64,000 bases of DNA from Candidatus Moraniibacteriota bacterium (GTDB lineage Bacteria; Patescibacteriota; Minisyncoccia; Moranbacterales; UBA1568): the NCBI GenBank assembly GCA_018499985.2, contig JAHBAT020000003.1:1-64000 (forward strand). The letters run 5' to 3'. The notes beneath the pieces are model-generated. The model searched no databases. It saw nothing but the letters and a program-made list of their open reading frames with translations, and had not been told where the DNA came from. Positions 17,404 through 25,332 of this stretch are shown here, piece by piece. A program made the translations under genes and the position numbers. Position 1 is the stretch's first letter, and each line of letters starts with the position of its first letter.

Positions 17404-17961
17404 ATGAAAAATGTTTTTATTATTTCTGGCCCTTCTGGATCCGGCCAAGATAGCATCATTGAAAATCTAGCCCTAGAACTCCCTCTCAAGCGAGTCATCA
17501 CTACTACCACTCGACCAAAAAGATCTACTGAATCAGAAGGCAATCCCTATCACTTCGTTTCTCTTGAAACATTTGACGCCATGCGTCAGGAAAATCTTTT
17601 TTTGGAATGCGCTCAAACCTACAATGGTGAATGGTACGGTGTAACCAAGAAAGAGCTCTTAGAAACAACCTCTAACCATAAAATAGTCATCTGGAAAGTG
17701 GATCATAAAGGCGTTGCCAAGATAAAAAGTCTTTTTCCTGAAATCATCGCCTTTTTCATAGAGGTTCCTCCGGAAATACTCCGAAAAAGACTCGAAGCAA
17801 GAGATAATCCATCTTCAGCATACCTTGAAGACCGTATGCGCTACACAGAAGATTGGCAAGTAAATAGACACCTCTATGACTACTGCATCAAAAATGAAAA
17901 CGGCAAACTCAAAGAAGCCGTCCATCAAATTAAAGAAATTATCCAAAAAAATCTTTCCTAA
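17404..17961 (+). CDS. gmk: Guanylate kinase-like protein with altered P-loop
   Basis: 185 residues with guanylate kinase features: ITTTTRPKRSTESEGNPYHFV (GMP-binding loop), YGVTKKEL, and a C-terminal lid/Arg region (RKRLEARD, DRMRYTEDW). The N-terminal P-loop reads GPSGSGQDS at residues 9-17 where GPSGxGKST is expected, so the phosphate-binding Lys is Gln. GMP to GDP phosphorylation is the family reaction, and whether this protein keeps it is open. First of a plus-strand series gmk-tilS-ftsH. It overlaps the start of the tilS reading frame. Confidence 0.8.
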   Translation: MKNVFIISGPSGSGQDSIIENLALELPLKRVITTTTRPKRSTESEGNPYHFVSLETFDAMRQENLFLECAQTYNGEWYGVTKKELLETTSNHKIVIWKVDHKGVAKIKSLFPEIIAFFIEVPPEILRKRLEARDNPSSAYLEDRMRYTEDWQVNRHLYDYCIKNENGKLKEAVHQIKEIIQKNLS

Positions 17962-18931
17962 AAGGGAGCGCCTACACTCTTTTGAGAAAAAAATTCTGGA
18001 TTTTTCTCACAAAGAAAAACTGTGGCAGCCGAAAGAATCTCTTTTGTTGGCCGTTTCTGGTGGCCCAGATAGTATTGGCCTTCTCTTTGTTATGCTTACC
18101 TTAGCCAAAAAAGAAGATCTTATTCTTTCTCTTGCGCATATTGATCACAATATACGAGAAAAAGAGTCCCTCAAAGACGCTCTTTTTGTGGAGAATCTAG
18201 CCAAAAAATACTCTCTCCCTTTCTACAAAACTACTCTTCCGAAGAAAAAATCTCCTTCCGAAGAAAATCTTCGCACTCTTCGCTATGCCTTTTTAGAAAA
18301 ACTTCAGTCTCTCCACTCCTTTGACCATATTGTCCTTGGACACCATGCCGATGATCAGGCTGAAACATTTTTACTTCGTCTTCTTAGGGGATCTGGCTTA
18401 GATGGGCTCAAAAGCATGCAGCCTCGTAATGGTCTCTATATTCGCCCCCTTCTCTCTGTTTGGAAAAAGGATATCCTTACATATCTTAAGGAAAAGAGCA
18501 TTCCGTACAGAGTCGATAAAACCAATAAAGAAAATCTCTACTTTAGAAATAAAGTCCGCAATCAACTCATCCCGTATCTTGAAAAAAACTATCAACCCAA
18601 TATAAAGACCCTTCTTGTTCAAACCACTGAACTTCTAAGGGAGAGTACCGCTCCTCAAATCACTATTCCGTCCGTAGGCATCCTTTGTACCAAGGATGGC
18701 CTTACTTTTTCTCTTGCTTCATTCCAAGCGCTGGCCCAAGAAGAGAAATCTCTTTTCCTGCGAAAAATACTTGCCACATTTCTTCCTCAGCCCGTTTCTC
18801 GAAAACTCTTACTCGAAATACTAAAAACGCTTGAAAGCACTAAAAACAAAACTCAACTGATGACATTTCATGGCTTGAAACTAAGCAAAAAAGGTGTTAC
18901 AGTGACCCTACAGAAAAATCTTTCTGATTAA
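17876..18931 (+). CDS. tilS: tRNA(Ile)-lysidine synthetase TilS
   Basis: Converts C34 of tRNA-Ile(CAT) to lysidine so that it reads AUA. PP-loop ATPase motif AVSGGPDSIG is near residue 60 from the annotated start, with HIDHNIRE and LGHHADDQAETFLLRLLRGSGL characteristic of TilS. No ATG, GTG or TTG exists in frame between the gmk stop and the PP-loop region until very late, so the start is either ATG 17876/17894 inside gmk (68-86 bp overlap) or a rare codon such as ATT near 17991. A TilS substrate would need a CAT-anticodon tRNA; one lies at 28350-28423. Confidence 0.88.
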   Translation: MTTASKMKTANSKKPSIKLKKLSKKIFPKRERLHSFEKKILDFSHKEKLWQPKESLLLAVSGGPDSIGLLFVMLTLAKKEDLILSLAHIDHNIREKESLKDALFVENLAKKYSLPFYKTTLPKKKSPSEENLRTLRYAFLEKLQSLHSFDHIVLGHHADDQAETFLLRLLRGSGLDGLKSMQPRNGLYIRPLLSVWKKDILTYLKEKSIPYRVDKTNKENLYFRNKVRNQLIPYLEKNYQPNIKTLLVQTTELLRESTAPQITIPSVGILCTKDGLTFSLASFQALAQEEKSLFLRKILATFLPQPVSRKLLLEILKTLESTKNKTQLMTFHGLKLSKKGVTVTLQKNLSD

Positions 18932-18946
18932 TTTTTTACACTCTCT

Positions 18947-20770
18947 ATGGATAAATACATCAAAAATCTCACCCCTTATTTTTTCCTTTTTCTGCTCCTT
19001 TTTGGGATTATCGTTCTTTATCAAGGACCATCAACAAAAGTAAAAGATGTCTCTTTAAATGAGCTTGTCGGTCAGATTAATGAAGGCAAGGTAGCCTCAA
19101 TAACCGTAGAACAAAATGTCTTAGATATCACCCTTCAAGACAAAACCAAACAAAAAGCCTCTAAAGAAAGTGAGGCCTCTCTTTCTGAAACTCTCACAAA
19201 CTACGGTGTCGTCACAGAAAAACTCAACGCCGTAAATGTCACCGTCAAAGAACCTTCTGGATTTTCATTTTGGGCAGCCACTCTCCTTCCTTTTCTTTTG
19301 CCTTTTTTTCTGATCGCTCTTTTTCTTTGGTTTATGCTCAAGCAGGCAGGCAAAGGCAATTCCCAAGCCCTCTCTTTTGGTATGAGCAAGGCTCGCCTTC
19401 TTGACCCCGAAGACAAAAAGAAGCGTATTACTTTTAAGGATATTGCTGGTTCAATGGAAGCCAAGAAGGAGCTTGAGGAAGTCGTTGATTTTCTCAAGCA
19501 ACCAAAGAAGTTTCTTGATATGGGAGCAAAAATTCCTAAGGGTGTACTTCTTCTTGGATCTCCAGGAACCGGTAAAACTCTTATGGCAAAAGCTGTAGCT
19601 GGTGAAGCGGGAGTTCCCTTTTTCAATATCAGTGGTTCAGAATTTGTGGAAATGTTTGTAGGTGTTGGAGCAAGTCGTGTGCGTGATCTTTTTAAACAGG
19701 CCAAGAAAAGTGCTCCAGCTATTGTTTTTATCGATGAAATTGATGCTGTTGGCCGTCATCGTGGAGCTGGTCTTGGCGGAGGACACGATGAAAGAGAGCA
19801 GACACTCAATCAAATCCTCGTAGAAATGGATGGTTTTGAAACAGAAACAAGCGTGATTGTCATTGCAGCTACTAATCGTCCAGATGTTCTTGATCCTGCC
19901 CTTCTTCGTCCAGGCCGCTTCGATAGACGTGTTACTATGGATCTGCCTGATATCAACGACCGAGAACAAATTCTTATTATTCACAGTAAGAACAAGCCCC
20001 TCGAAGAAAATATCAATCTTCGCACCATTGCTGAAAGAACTCCAGGATTTTCAGGTGCCGATCTAGCCAACCTCTTGAATGAAGCAGCTATCCTTGCTAC
20101 CCGAAGAGAAAAAACTATTATTGGCATAGATGAGCTCACTGAATCTATTGAAAAAGTAATTCTTGGACCAGAGCGTCGTAGCCGTGTAATTAATCCAGAA
20201 GAGAAGAAAATCGTAGCCTACCATGAAGCTGGGCATGCTCTTGTCGGAGCGAGTCTTCCTCTTGCTGATCCTGTTCAAAAGGTTTCTATTATCTCTCGTG
20301 GAAGTGCTGGTGGCTACACTCTAGCTGTGCCAGCAGAAGACAAAACACTTCATTCAAGAGAATATTATTACGATGAGCTCGCTATGCTTCTTGGGGGATA
20401 CGCTAGTGAAAAACTTATATTTTCCGATATCACCACTGGTCCATCTAACGACCTTGAACGCGCCACGCAAATGGCTCGCAATATGGTTACTCGTTATGGT
20501 ATGAGCCGTCTTGGTGCCCGTACATTTGGCAAAAAAGAGGAGCTCGTCTTTCTTGGACGTGAAATGCATGAAGAAAAAAACTACTCCGAAAAAACAGCTG
20601 AGGCAATCGATAACGAAGTTTCACGACTTATTGATGAAGCTTTCAAACGAGCTACCGACATCCTTATCCAAAGAAAGTCTACCCTTACCCTTCTTGCTGA
20701 AACTCTCTTAGAAAAAGAAACTATTGAAAAGGCCGAATTTGATAAGCTTGTCAGTATACAAACTGTTTAG
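18947..20770 (+). CDS. ftsH: ATP-dependent zinc metalloprotease FtsH
   Basis: Membrane-anchored hexameric AAA+ protease for quality control of membrane and short-lived proteins. Two membrane helices (~8-25 and ~107-130) flank a small outer domain. Walker A GSPGTGKT is near 204, followed by Walker [12 protein letters not shown], the arginine-finger region RPGRFDRR, and the zinc-binding HEAGH near 426. 607 residues is standard. It lies 15 bp after tilS, an order (tilS, ftsH) common in bacteria. A palindrome AAAGGACGTCCTTT just downstream (~20791) may help termination. Confidence 0.97.
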   Translation: MDKYIKNLTPYFFLFLLLFGIIVLYQGPSTKVKDVSLNELVGQINEGKVASITVEQNVLDITLQDKTKQKASKESEASLSETLTNYGVVTEKLNAVNVTVKEPSGFSFWAATLLPFLLPFFLIALFLWFMLKQAGKGNSQALSFGMSKARLLDPEDKKKRITFKDIAGSMEAKKELEEVVDFLKQPKKFLDMGAKIPKGVLLLGSPGTGKTLMAKAVAGEAGVPFFNISGSEFVEMFVGVGASRVRDLFKQAKKSAPAIVFIDEIDAVGRHRGAGLGGGHDEREQTLNQILVEMDGFETETSVIVIAATNRPDVLDPALLRPGRFDRRVTMDLPDINDREQILIIHSKNKPLEENINLRTIAERTPGFSGADLANLLNEAAILATRREKTIIGIDELTESIEKVILGPERRSRVINPEEKKIVAYHEAGHALVGASLPLADPVQKVSIISRGSAGGYTLAVPAEDKTLHSREYYYDELAMLLGGYASEKLIFSDITTGPSNDLERATQMARNMVTRYGMSRLGARTFGKKEELVFLGREMHEEKNYSEKTAEAIDNEVSRLIDEAFKRATDILIQRKSTLTLLAETLLEKETIEKAEFDKLVSIQTV

Positions 20771-20867
20771 CACTGCTTGATTCTTGATTTAAAGGACGTC
20801 CTTTGGTATGCTAGTTCATGAACTCTTTGTTCAAATATTTAGCTCCAAAGGATTTCCTTTATAAACA

Positions 20868-20903
20868 AAGGCTCTGGCTCAAATAATAAGAGCGCTACAT
20901 TGA
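20868..20903 (+). pseudogene. Remnant of the 5' half of tRNA-Val
   Basis: The segment resembles a tRNA 5' half: a GCTC...GAGC D-stem, then AGAGCGCTACATTGA (20889-20903), an exact 15-bp copy of 20958-20972 in the intact tRNA-Val. There is no 3' half, so it cannot fold as a tRNA. Confidence 0.5.
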
Positions 20904-21036
20904 TCCGGCACCACACTGAATTCTATGCATGACTAAGAGTCTGTAGCTCAGCTGGTTAGAGCGCTACATTGACATTGTAGAGGTCCCCAGTTCGAATCTG
21001 GGCAGACTCACAAATGTTTTCAGTGTGGTGCTGGAT
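20903..21036. repeat. 18-bp inverted repeat bracketing tRNA-Val
   Basis: 20903-20920 (ATCCGGCACCACACTGAA) is complementary to 21019-21036 at 17 of 18 positions, with the other a G-U pair. The arms enclose the complete tRNA gene, so the precursor could form a long stem that presents the tRNA. Confidence 0.75.
20937..21010 (+). tRNA. tRNA-Val (anticodon GAC)
   Basis: Complete cloverleaf: acceptor GAGTCTG/CAGACTC, anticodon stem CTACA/TGTAG with loop TTGACAT, T-arm with GTTCGAATC, discriminator A. CCA is not encoded. It reads GUC and GUU codons. It is downstream of ftsH and upstream of a bidirectional terminator. Confidence 0.95.
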
Positions 21037-21090
21037 AGAAGTCTCCTCTTTTTGATTAGAAACTTACTCAGTTTTACTCAGCGGATAGAT

Positions 21091-21118
21091 AAAAAGACTC
21101 CCTTTTGGGAGTCTTTTA
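21091..21118. terminator. Bidirectional terminator between tRNA-Val and the convergent gene
   Basis: Stem AAAGACTCCC / GGGAGTCTTT with loop TTTT. T-rich tracts follow on both strands, serving tRNA-Val on plus and the exported-protein gene on minus. Confidence 0.75.
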
Positions 21119-21122
21119 CATT

Positions 21123-22193
21123 TTAAGTTGGGGGAAGTGAATATTTATATGGAGGTGGTGAAGGCGTACCGCCTGTAGTCGTATTAACCTGGTTTAGTCT
21201 ATCATTTACTATTCCTGCAGCTGGACCCACTACAGACTGCACCTTATTGATTTCACCGCTGATTTGACGATCAACATTGATAATCTCTCTTCGGATTTTA
21301 TTTTGAATATCTCCTACACCCTTTTGTACCAAGTTTGATACCGTACGATTAACCACTGATACCACGACTCCGGAAAGGAACTCTCCTGGATTATCAGCGC
21401 CCACAATTATCTTATTACCCAAAGTAGTAACATCATTCACAAGACTCTCGATAGAGCCTGCTGGAGTAATGATATTACCATCCTTATCAGTGCCCGGTAA
21501 GAATCCAGAAGACTGTGCTTTAATCTCTTGTTCTCTGAGCGTCCTTTCGTATTCTGCATTATATGTACCCTCTGCAAGCAAAGCTATACCTATAGGATTA
21601 TTGGCGCTGTTATTAAAAAGACATCCGATTGCCTTTGTGCCAGCATTACCGGCTTGAATAGCTAGCCTTGGATCATTACCACCAGTACTACACTCTGCAA
21701 AATTATTTGCTTGAACATTTTTACGAGCAGCGACAGTATCTCGAACAATTTTCTCTAAGTAAGCATCATAACTCCCTCCTTTGTTTAGACCACTCACTTC
21801 ACCATTGGCAACGTAGTTAGCACTTGCCCCCTTTCCGCGGAGTGTTTGTGTCAAAAGATCCCCCACTACTGCCTGCTCTGCATTTTGCTCTGCTGTTTTA
21901 GTGAGGAGCTCACGAAAATCTGTAATAATTTTTGGCTGAGAACCATCCCCTCCTACAAATTGCATCACCTGAGTATTGAGAAGTTGCACAGCGGCTACTT
22001 TTAAAGTTCCAAGCAATGCACCTTCAATGGTACGTGAGATATTTTCCATAGTCTGCTTCATAATAGAAGCAGCGATAGCTTCACCCCAAGCTCCAGCATG
22101 AACAGGTGTAGCCGGAAGAGCAAAGAGCCCTAAAGCTAAAACTAGTACTACCTGTGTTCGTAAAAATTTTTCTTTTACTTTTTTCAGTATCAT
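21123..22193 (-). CDS. Exported protein of unknown function with signal peptide
   Basis: 356 residues. A signal peptide (basic start, hydrophobic core, cleavage likely after ALPATPVHA near residue 33) sends it across the membrane. The mature part starts with long amphipathic helices, has a Gly/Ser-rich middle and two Cys, and ends in a Pro-rich tail. The helical start resembles proteins near CPR type IV secretion or pilus genes, but I recognise no family. It lies 3 bp after the next exported protein on the same strand, so the two probably work together outside the cell. Confidence 0.7.
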   Translation of the reverse strand: MILKKVKEKFLRTQVVLVLALGLFALPATPVHAGAWGEAIAASIMKQTMENISRTIEGALLGTLKVAAVQLLNTQVMQFVGGDGSQPKIITDFRELLTKTAEQNAEQAVVGDLLTQTLRGKGASANYVANGEVSGLNKGGSYDAYLEKIVRDTVAARKNVQANNFAECSTGGNDPRLAIQAGNAGTKAIGCLFNNSANNPIGIALLAEGTYNAEYERTLREQEIKAQSSGFLPGTDKDGNIITPAGSIESLVNDVTTLGNKIIVGADNPGEFLSGVVVSVVNRTVSNLVQKGVGDIQNKIRREIINVDRQISGEINKVQSVVGPAAGIVNDRLNQVNTTTGGTPSPPPYKYSLPPT

Positions 22194-22196
22194 AGA

Positions 22197-23174
22197 CTAA
22201 AGTTCAAGAGGAATAGTATCTATTTCATATTTTTTGAGAGCGCCTTGTACATCATCCACAAACTGAGCCGTAACACCCAAAAGAGCCTGCATACGAGAAA
22301 GCGCCGCTATCTGCCCAATCGGATCATCTCCATCTGTTTTGATATCTTTCTTAAGCGAAGCTGCGTACAATCCCATCTTGAGTGCTTTTACATGAATATC
22401 AAGCATGGCCTCTGGCACTTCTACTTTTTTACTTTCATCCAGTATTTTTTGCCCTCTTTCTGCCAAAGCATTTGTAGCTTCCACATTACCATTTGCGAGT
22501 CCAAGGATCGCCTGACTTGAAAGACTATTCATTACTCCCCCAAACTGATCCTCTGTATTAAATTGTGAAGGAGAGTTATTAGCTACAATATATGACATCA
22601 CTGTAAGGTACTCCAAAACATCTTTTTTTTCTTGAGACTTTCTTTCTTTTTCTTTCAAGTTTTTTGAAGGTGCTTTTTTAATTTTAATCTCCTTCATATC
22701 AACCTCTGGAAGAATAACCTCTGTATTGTTACCACTCATAGCCTGTTCAACAGCACTATTGATTTGATCAAAAGTTACCTCTTTATTGTCATCTGTAACA
22801 CCAGAAAGAACTCCTGCTATTTGAACAGAGACTTTGTTTGTAAGATTATCTTCCGGTGCACTTGATACACTCTCTTTCGCCTTATCTTCAATCTTTACTA
22901 TTCTATCTCCAGGAGCCGGAACCAAAGGATTGTAACCACTTTCGATTTCTACACCATCTGAATATCCGTCTCCATCTGTATCTGCCTTGTTGGCATCAGT
23001 ACCGTAGAGCTTTTCTTCCTGAAGAGAAAGATTATCCTGATCAGCATCTACAAAAATATTTTTACCACTTGTTTGAGATTCTCCACGGACAGCATAAAAA
23101 GTACACCCGAAAAAGAGAACTAGAAACAAAAGAAAAGTTTTTCGCTCTTTAAATAAAGAAAATATAAATGACAT
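22197..23174 (-). CDS. Exported protein with calcium-binding (thrombospondin type 3-like) repeats
   Basis: 325 residues from ATG 23174; the longer in-frame version up to 23282 adds an unlikely N terminus and overlaps the gene above. A hydrophobic anchor lies at ~12-30. Near residues 42-80 come two Asp-rich loops, DADQDNLSLQEE and DTDGDGYSDGVEIESGYNP, the pattern of TSP3/dockerin-type Ca sites. The remaining ~230 residues are helical and charged, with no known motif. It probably acts outside the cell together with the gene 3 bp downstream. Function unknown. Confidence 0.7.
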   Translation of the reverse strand: MSFIFSLFKERKTFLLFLVLFFGCTFYAVRGESQTSGKNIFVDADQDNLSLQEEKLYGTDANKADTDGDGYSDGVEIESGYNPLVPAPGDRIVKIEDKAKESVSSAPEDNLTNKVSVQIAGVLSGVTDDNKEVTFDQINSAVEQAMSGNNTEVILPEVDMKEIKIKKAPSKNLKEKERKSQEKKDVLEYLTVMSYIVANNSPSQFNTEDQFGGVMNSLSSQAILGLANGNVEATNALAERGQKILDESKKVEVPEAMLDIHVKALKMGLYAASLKKDIKTDGDDPIGQIAALSRMQALLGVTAQFVDDVQGALKKYEIDTIPLEL

Positions 23175-23268
23175 ATTTTTTGTTTTTTCTATTATATCAC
23201 TCGTAGCTACATCTTTCAAAATATTTTCTCTACCCGCAATATTACCAATATTTATTATGCAATATAAA

Positions 23269-24618
23269 TTATTTATTGTCAAGTACTAATGTATTCACAC
23301 TTCCCAAGGCTAAGAAGATCCAAAAAAGGAAAATTCCCTGCGGAAGAGTAAAGAAATAATGATCTCCTAAAGCCAGGATTAGGATAAATACTATCATCAA
23401 CTGTGATCCACATCTCTGTTTCACGTGAAACATTTTTTTTGAAGAGGAGAAGAGTACACCTAAAAAAAGATACGTGTAGACAAGAAGCCCAAAAATACCC
23501 AACTCCCCCAAAACTATCAGAAGGCCGCTATGGACAGGTTGCATGACCCATGGATTCATTGAGGCTTTTAAAGATAGCTCTTGGTAGAAATAACTTGTTC
23601 CGATACCATTTCCAAAAAATGTCACTGCGTTTGTCTTGGCATATTCAATAAGGGAAAATTCTCTTTCATTAAAACTTTTTTGATTCAAAAAAATAATTAT
23701 TCCAAAAATAACTATGGCCAGAATCAGATGTTTCACGTGAAACATATTTCTGTATTTCTCTTTTGTTTCACGTGAAACACTAAGTAAATAAAGGATTCCC
23801 CCTAAAATTAGGGCCACTTTTGAAAATGTTAGAAATAAAGCGATGCTTATGAAAAAGATTCCTAATTGTTTCACGTGAAACATACTAGTAAGTCTACTCC
23901 ATTTTGTTTCACGTGAAACAAAAAAGTCTCTGAAAAGAAATGCCATTGTTAAAGTAAGCAATAGAAAAGCCGCCAAAACATTTGGATGAGGAAAAAGACC
24001 ATAAGCTCGCAGTATTTTATCACCAAAAAAGTTTATTGTAGCAATATTTTGAGATCCAATCTGCAAATGACTTTCACCCAAAAAATATAAATACACATCT
24101 CTCTGGGCAAAAAATTGCAAAATCGCAATAAAAGCATTAAATAGGGCCGAAATATACAGACTCTCTAAAAATAACTGGAAATAATTAGTAAATTTCCATG
24201 TTTCACGTGAAACAATCTTATTTTCTTGTTTCACGTGAAACAAGAAAAGAGTGATTATTCCATAATAAAGAATAATTGCTTCAAAATAAAAAAGAGTATG
24301 CCTAAGAGAAAGGGTTTTATCAGGAGAAAAAATAATTGAGAGTAGACTCAAAATCAAAACAGTTAGGGGAGCAAGTATCTGTATTCTGTTTTGTTTCACG
24401 TGAAACATTTCCCGTATACTTGACAATAGTATACTTTCATTGTATATTATTATGAAAAGTATGACGAGGAATGCTATATCGAATGCGTAGATCGATATAT
24501 CTAAATATTCACTATAAAAAAGGCTTCCGAGAACATTCGGGATCAAAACATACTGCACATTCAAGAGAAAGCTTATCCCTAAGAAAATCAGGCTGATTTT
24601 TTTGAAAAAAATACTCAC
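23269..24618 (-). CDS. O-antigen ligase/polymerase-like (Wzy/WaaL) membrane protein carrying eight parS sites
   Basis: 449 residues with about 12 hydrophobic helices and two large loops, one before helix 6 and one (GNGIGTSYF...QPVHSG) before helix 10, as in Wzy/WaaL enzymes that polymerise or ligate glycans. The coding sequence contains eight exact copies of a 16-bp palindrome, translated as FHVKQ/FHVKH (five times) or VSRET (three times). All fall in short loops that a positive-inside topology places in the cytoplasm. No glycosyltransferase is adjacent, unlike the two other Wzy-like genes at 37.6-40.1 kb. The gene appears intact. Activity itself is inferred from topology only. Confidence 0.75.
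   Translation of the reverse strand: MSIFFKKISLIFLGISFLLNVQYVLIPNVLGSLFYSEYLDISIYAFDIAFLVILFIIIYNESILLSSIREMFHVKQNRIQILAPLTVLILSLLSIIFSPDKTLSLRHTLFYFEAIILYYGIITLFLFHVKQENKIVSRETWKFTNYFQLFLESLYISALFNAFIAILQFFAQRDVYLYFLGESHLQIGSQNIATINFFGDKILRAYGLFPHPNVLAAFLLLTLTMAFLFRDFFVSRETKWSRLTSMFHVKQLGIFFISIALFLTFSKVALILGGILYLLSVSRETKEKYRNMFHVKHLILAIVIFGIIIFLNQKSFNEREFSLIEYAKTNAVTFFGNGIGTSYFYQELSLKASMNPWVMQPVHSGLLIVLGELGIFGLLVYTYLFLGVLFSSSKKMFHVKQRCGSQLMIVFILILALGDHYFFTLPQGIFLFWIFLALGSVNTLVLDNK
23417..23432. promoter_or_regulatory. parS site 1
   Basis: Exact TGTTTCACGTGAAACA, matching the bacterial ParB (Spo0J) target consensus TGTTNCACGTGAAACA. Read by the host gene as MFHVKQ. Confidence 0.88.
23729..23744. 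promoter_or_regulatory. parS site 2
   Basis: Exact 16-bp parS palindrome, read as MFHVKH. Its start lies 35 bp from the start of site 3, forming a close pair. Confidence 0.88.
23764..23779. promoter_or_regulatory. parS site 3
   Basis: Exact 16-bp parS palindrome, read in the other open frame as VSRETK. Pairs with site 2 in the same cytoplasmic loop. Confidence 0.88.
23867..23882. promoter_or_regulatory. parS site 4
   Basis: Exact 16-bp parS palindrome, read as MFHVKQ. Its start is 38 bp from the start of site 5. Confidence 0.88.
23905..23920. promoter_or_regulatory. parS site 5
   Basis: Exact 16-bp parS palindrome, read as VSRETK. Shares a predicted cytoplasmic loop with site 4. Confidence 0.88.
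24199..24214. promoter_or_regulatory. parS site 6
   Basis: Exact 16-bp parS palindrome, read as VSRETW. Its start is 28 bp from the start of site 7. Confidence 0.88.
24227..24242. promoter_or_regulatory. parS site 7
   Basis: Exact 16-bp parS palindrome, read as LFHVKQ. Shares a predicted cytoplasmic loop with site 6. Confidence 0.88.
24392..24407. promoter_or_regulatory. parS site 8
   Basis: Exact 16-bp parS palindrome, read as MFHVKQ, nearest the 5' end of the gene. Confidence 0.88.
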
Positions 24619-24671
24619 AGGTGTATAGTTATTAGCTTAATCTTACGCTTATCAAAGGCCAAAAACAAGCA

Positions 24672-24700
24672 TTGACTAAAAAAGTATATTACCGGATAAT
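24672..24700 (+). promoter_or_regulatory. Promoter of tRNA-Ala
   Basis: TTGACT (24672-24677), 17 bp, GATAAT (24695-24700). The start would fall about 16 nt before the mature tRNA 5' end. Confidence 0.65.
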
Positions 24701-24723
24701 AAGGTGTACCAAATTATAGAAGA

Positions 24724-24796
24724 GGGCCTTTAGCTCATCTGGTAGAGCGCTCCCATGGCATGGGAGAGGTGAGCGGTTCGAGTCCGCTAAGGTCCA
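24724..24796 (+). tRNA. tRNA-Ala (anticodon GGC)
   Basis: Acceptor GGGCCTT/AAGGTCC (one G-U), anticodon stem CTCCC/GGGAG with loop ATGGCAT, T-arm GCGGTTCGAGTCCGC, discriminator A. CCA is not encoded. Confidence 0.95.
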
Positions 24797-24853
24797 CACT
24801 GATTGTGTATACGTCTGTATAAGTATATATTTTTCTTTATTAGAGCCATAAAT

Positions 24854-24925
24854 GCCTCCATAGCTCAATGGATAGAGCTGCTCCGTCCTAAGGAGAAAAT
24901 CTGGGTTCGATTCCTGGTGGGGGCA
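24854..24925 (+). tRNA. tRNA-Arg (anticodon CCT)
   Basis: Acceptor GCCTCCA/TGGGGGC, D-arm GCTC...GAGC, anticodon loop GTCCTAA giving CCT (reads AGG), T-arm CTGGGTTCGATTCCTGG, discriminator A. The outermost anticodon-stem pair is a G-A mismatch. Confidence 0.9.
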
Positions 24926-24938
24926 CACCAAACATCCC

Positions 24939-24967
24939 TTGGCATCTTGTACAAAAGGTGCTAGACT
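24939..24967 (+). promoter_or_regulatory. Promoter of the rbfA gene group
   Basis: TTGGCA (24939-24944), 17 bp, TAGACT (24962-24967), about 29 bp before the rbfA ATG. It probably drives rbfA, the DHH gene and the UDG gene. Confidence 0.55.
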
Positions 24968-24996
24968 GCTTCGTTACTCTCTAGCATACAACTCCC

Positions 24997-25329
24997 ATGT
25001 CACTTCGTATTACCAAAGTCAATGATCTCTTGCGAGATTTGATTTCTGAAGCCCTTGTATCAGAGGTTTCCTTTAAGCAGGGTGTTTTTGCGACTGTTAC
25101 AAAGATTCGTACTTCCAAAGATCTTCGTCAGGCCTTTTTTTCTGTCAGCATATTTCCTGAATCAGAGACTCACTATGTCGAAGAAACTCTTAAAAAAGAA
25201 CTTTCCCAAATAGAGAAGTTTGTTCATGGTCGTCTCTATATGAAACCTCTTCCCCGTTTGAAATTTGAAGTAGACAGTACAGCACTTAATGCTGATGCTG
25301 TAGAAAAAATACTCTTCTCTCTTTCCTAA
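24997..25329 (+). CDS. rbfA: 30S ribosome-binding factor A
   Basis: KH-fold assembly factor that binds the immature 30S subunit near helix 1 of 16S rRNA and is important in the cold. The 110-residue product fits RbfA: RITKVNDLLRDLISEAL at the start, then TVTKIRTSKDLRQAFFSVSIFP, and PRLKFEVDST near the end (the family reads P.L.F..D). Normal length. Three plus-strand genes follow tightly: rbfA, a DHH phosphoesterase (3 bp gap) and a UDG (5 bp gap). rbfA next to an NrnA-type DHH gene is a common bacterial arrangement. Confidence 0.93.
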   Translation: MSLRITKVNDLLRDLISEALVSEVSFKQGVFATVTKIRTSKDLRQAFFSVSIFPESETHYVEETLKKELSQIEKFVHGRLYMKPLPRLKFEVDSTALNADAVEKILFSLS

Positions 25330-25332
25330 GCT

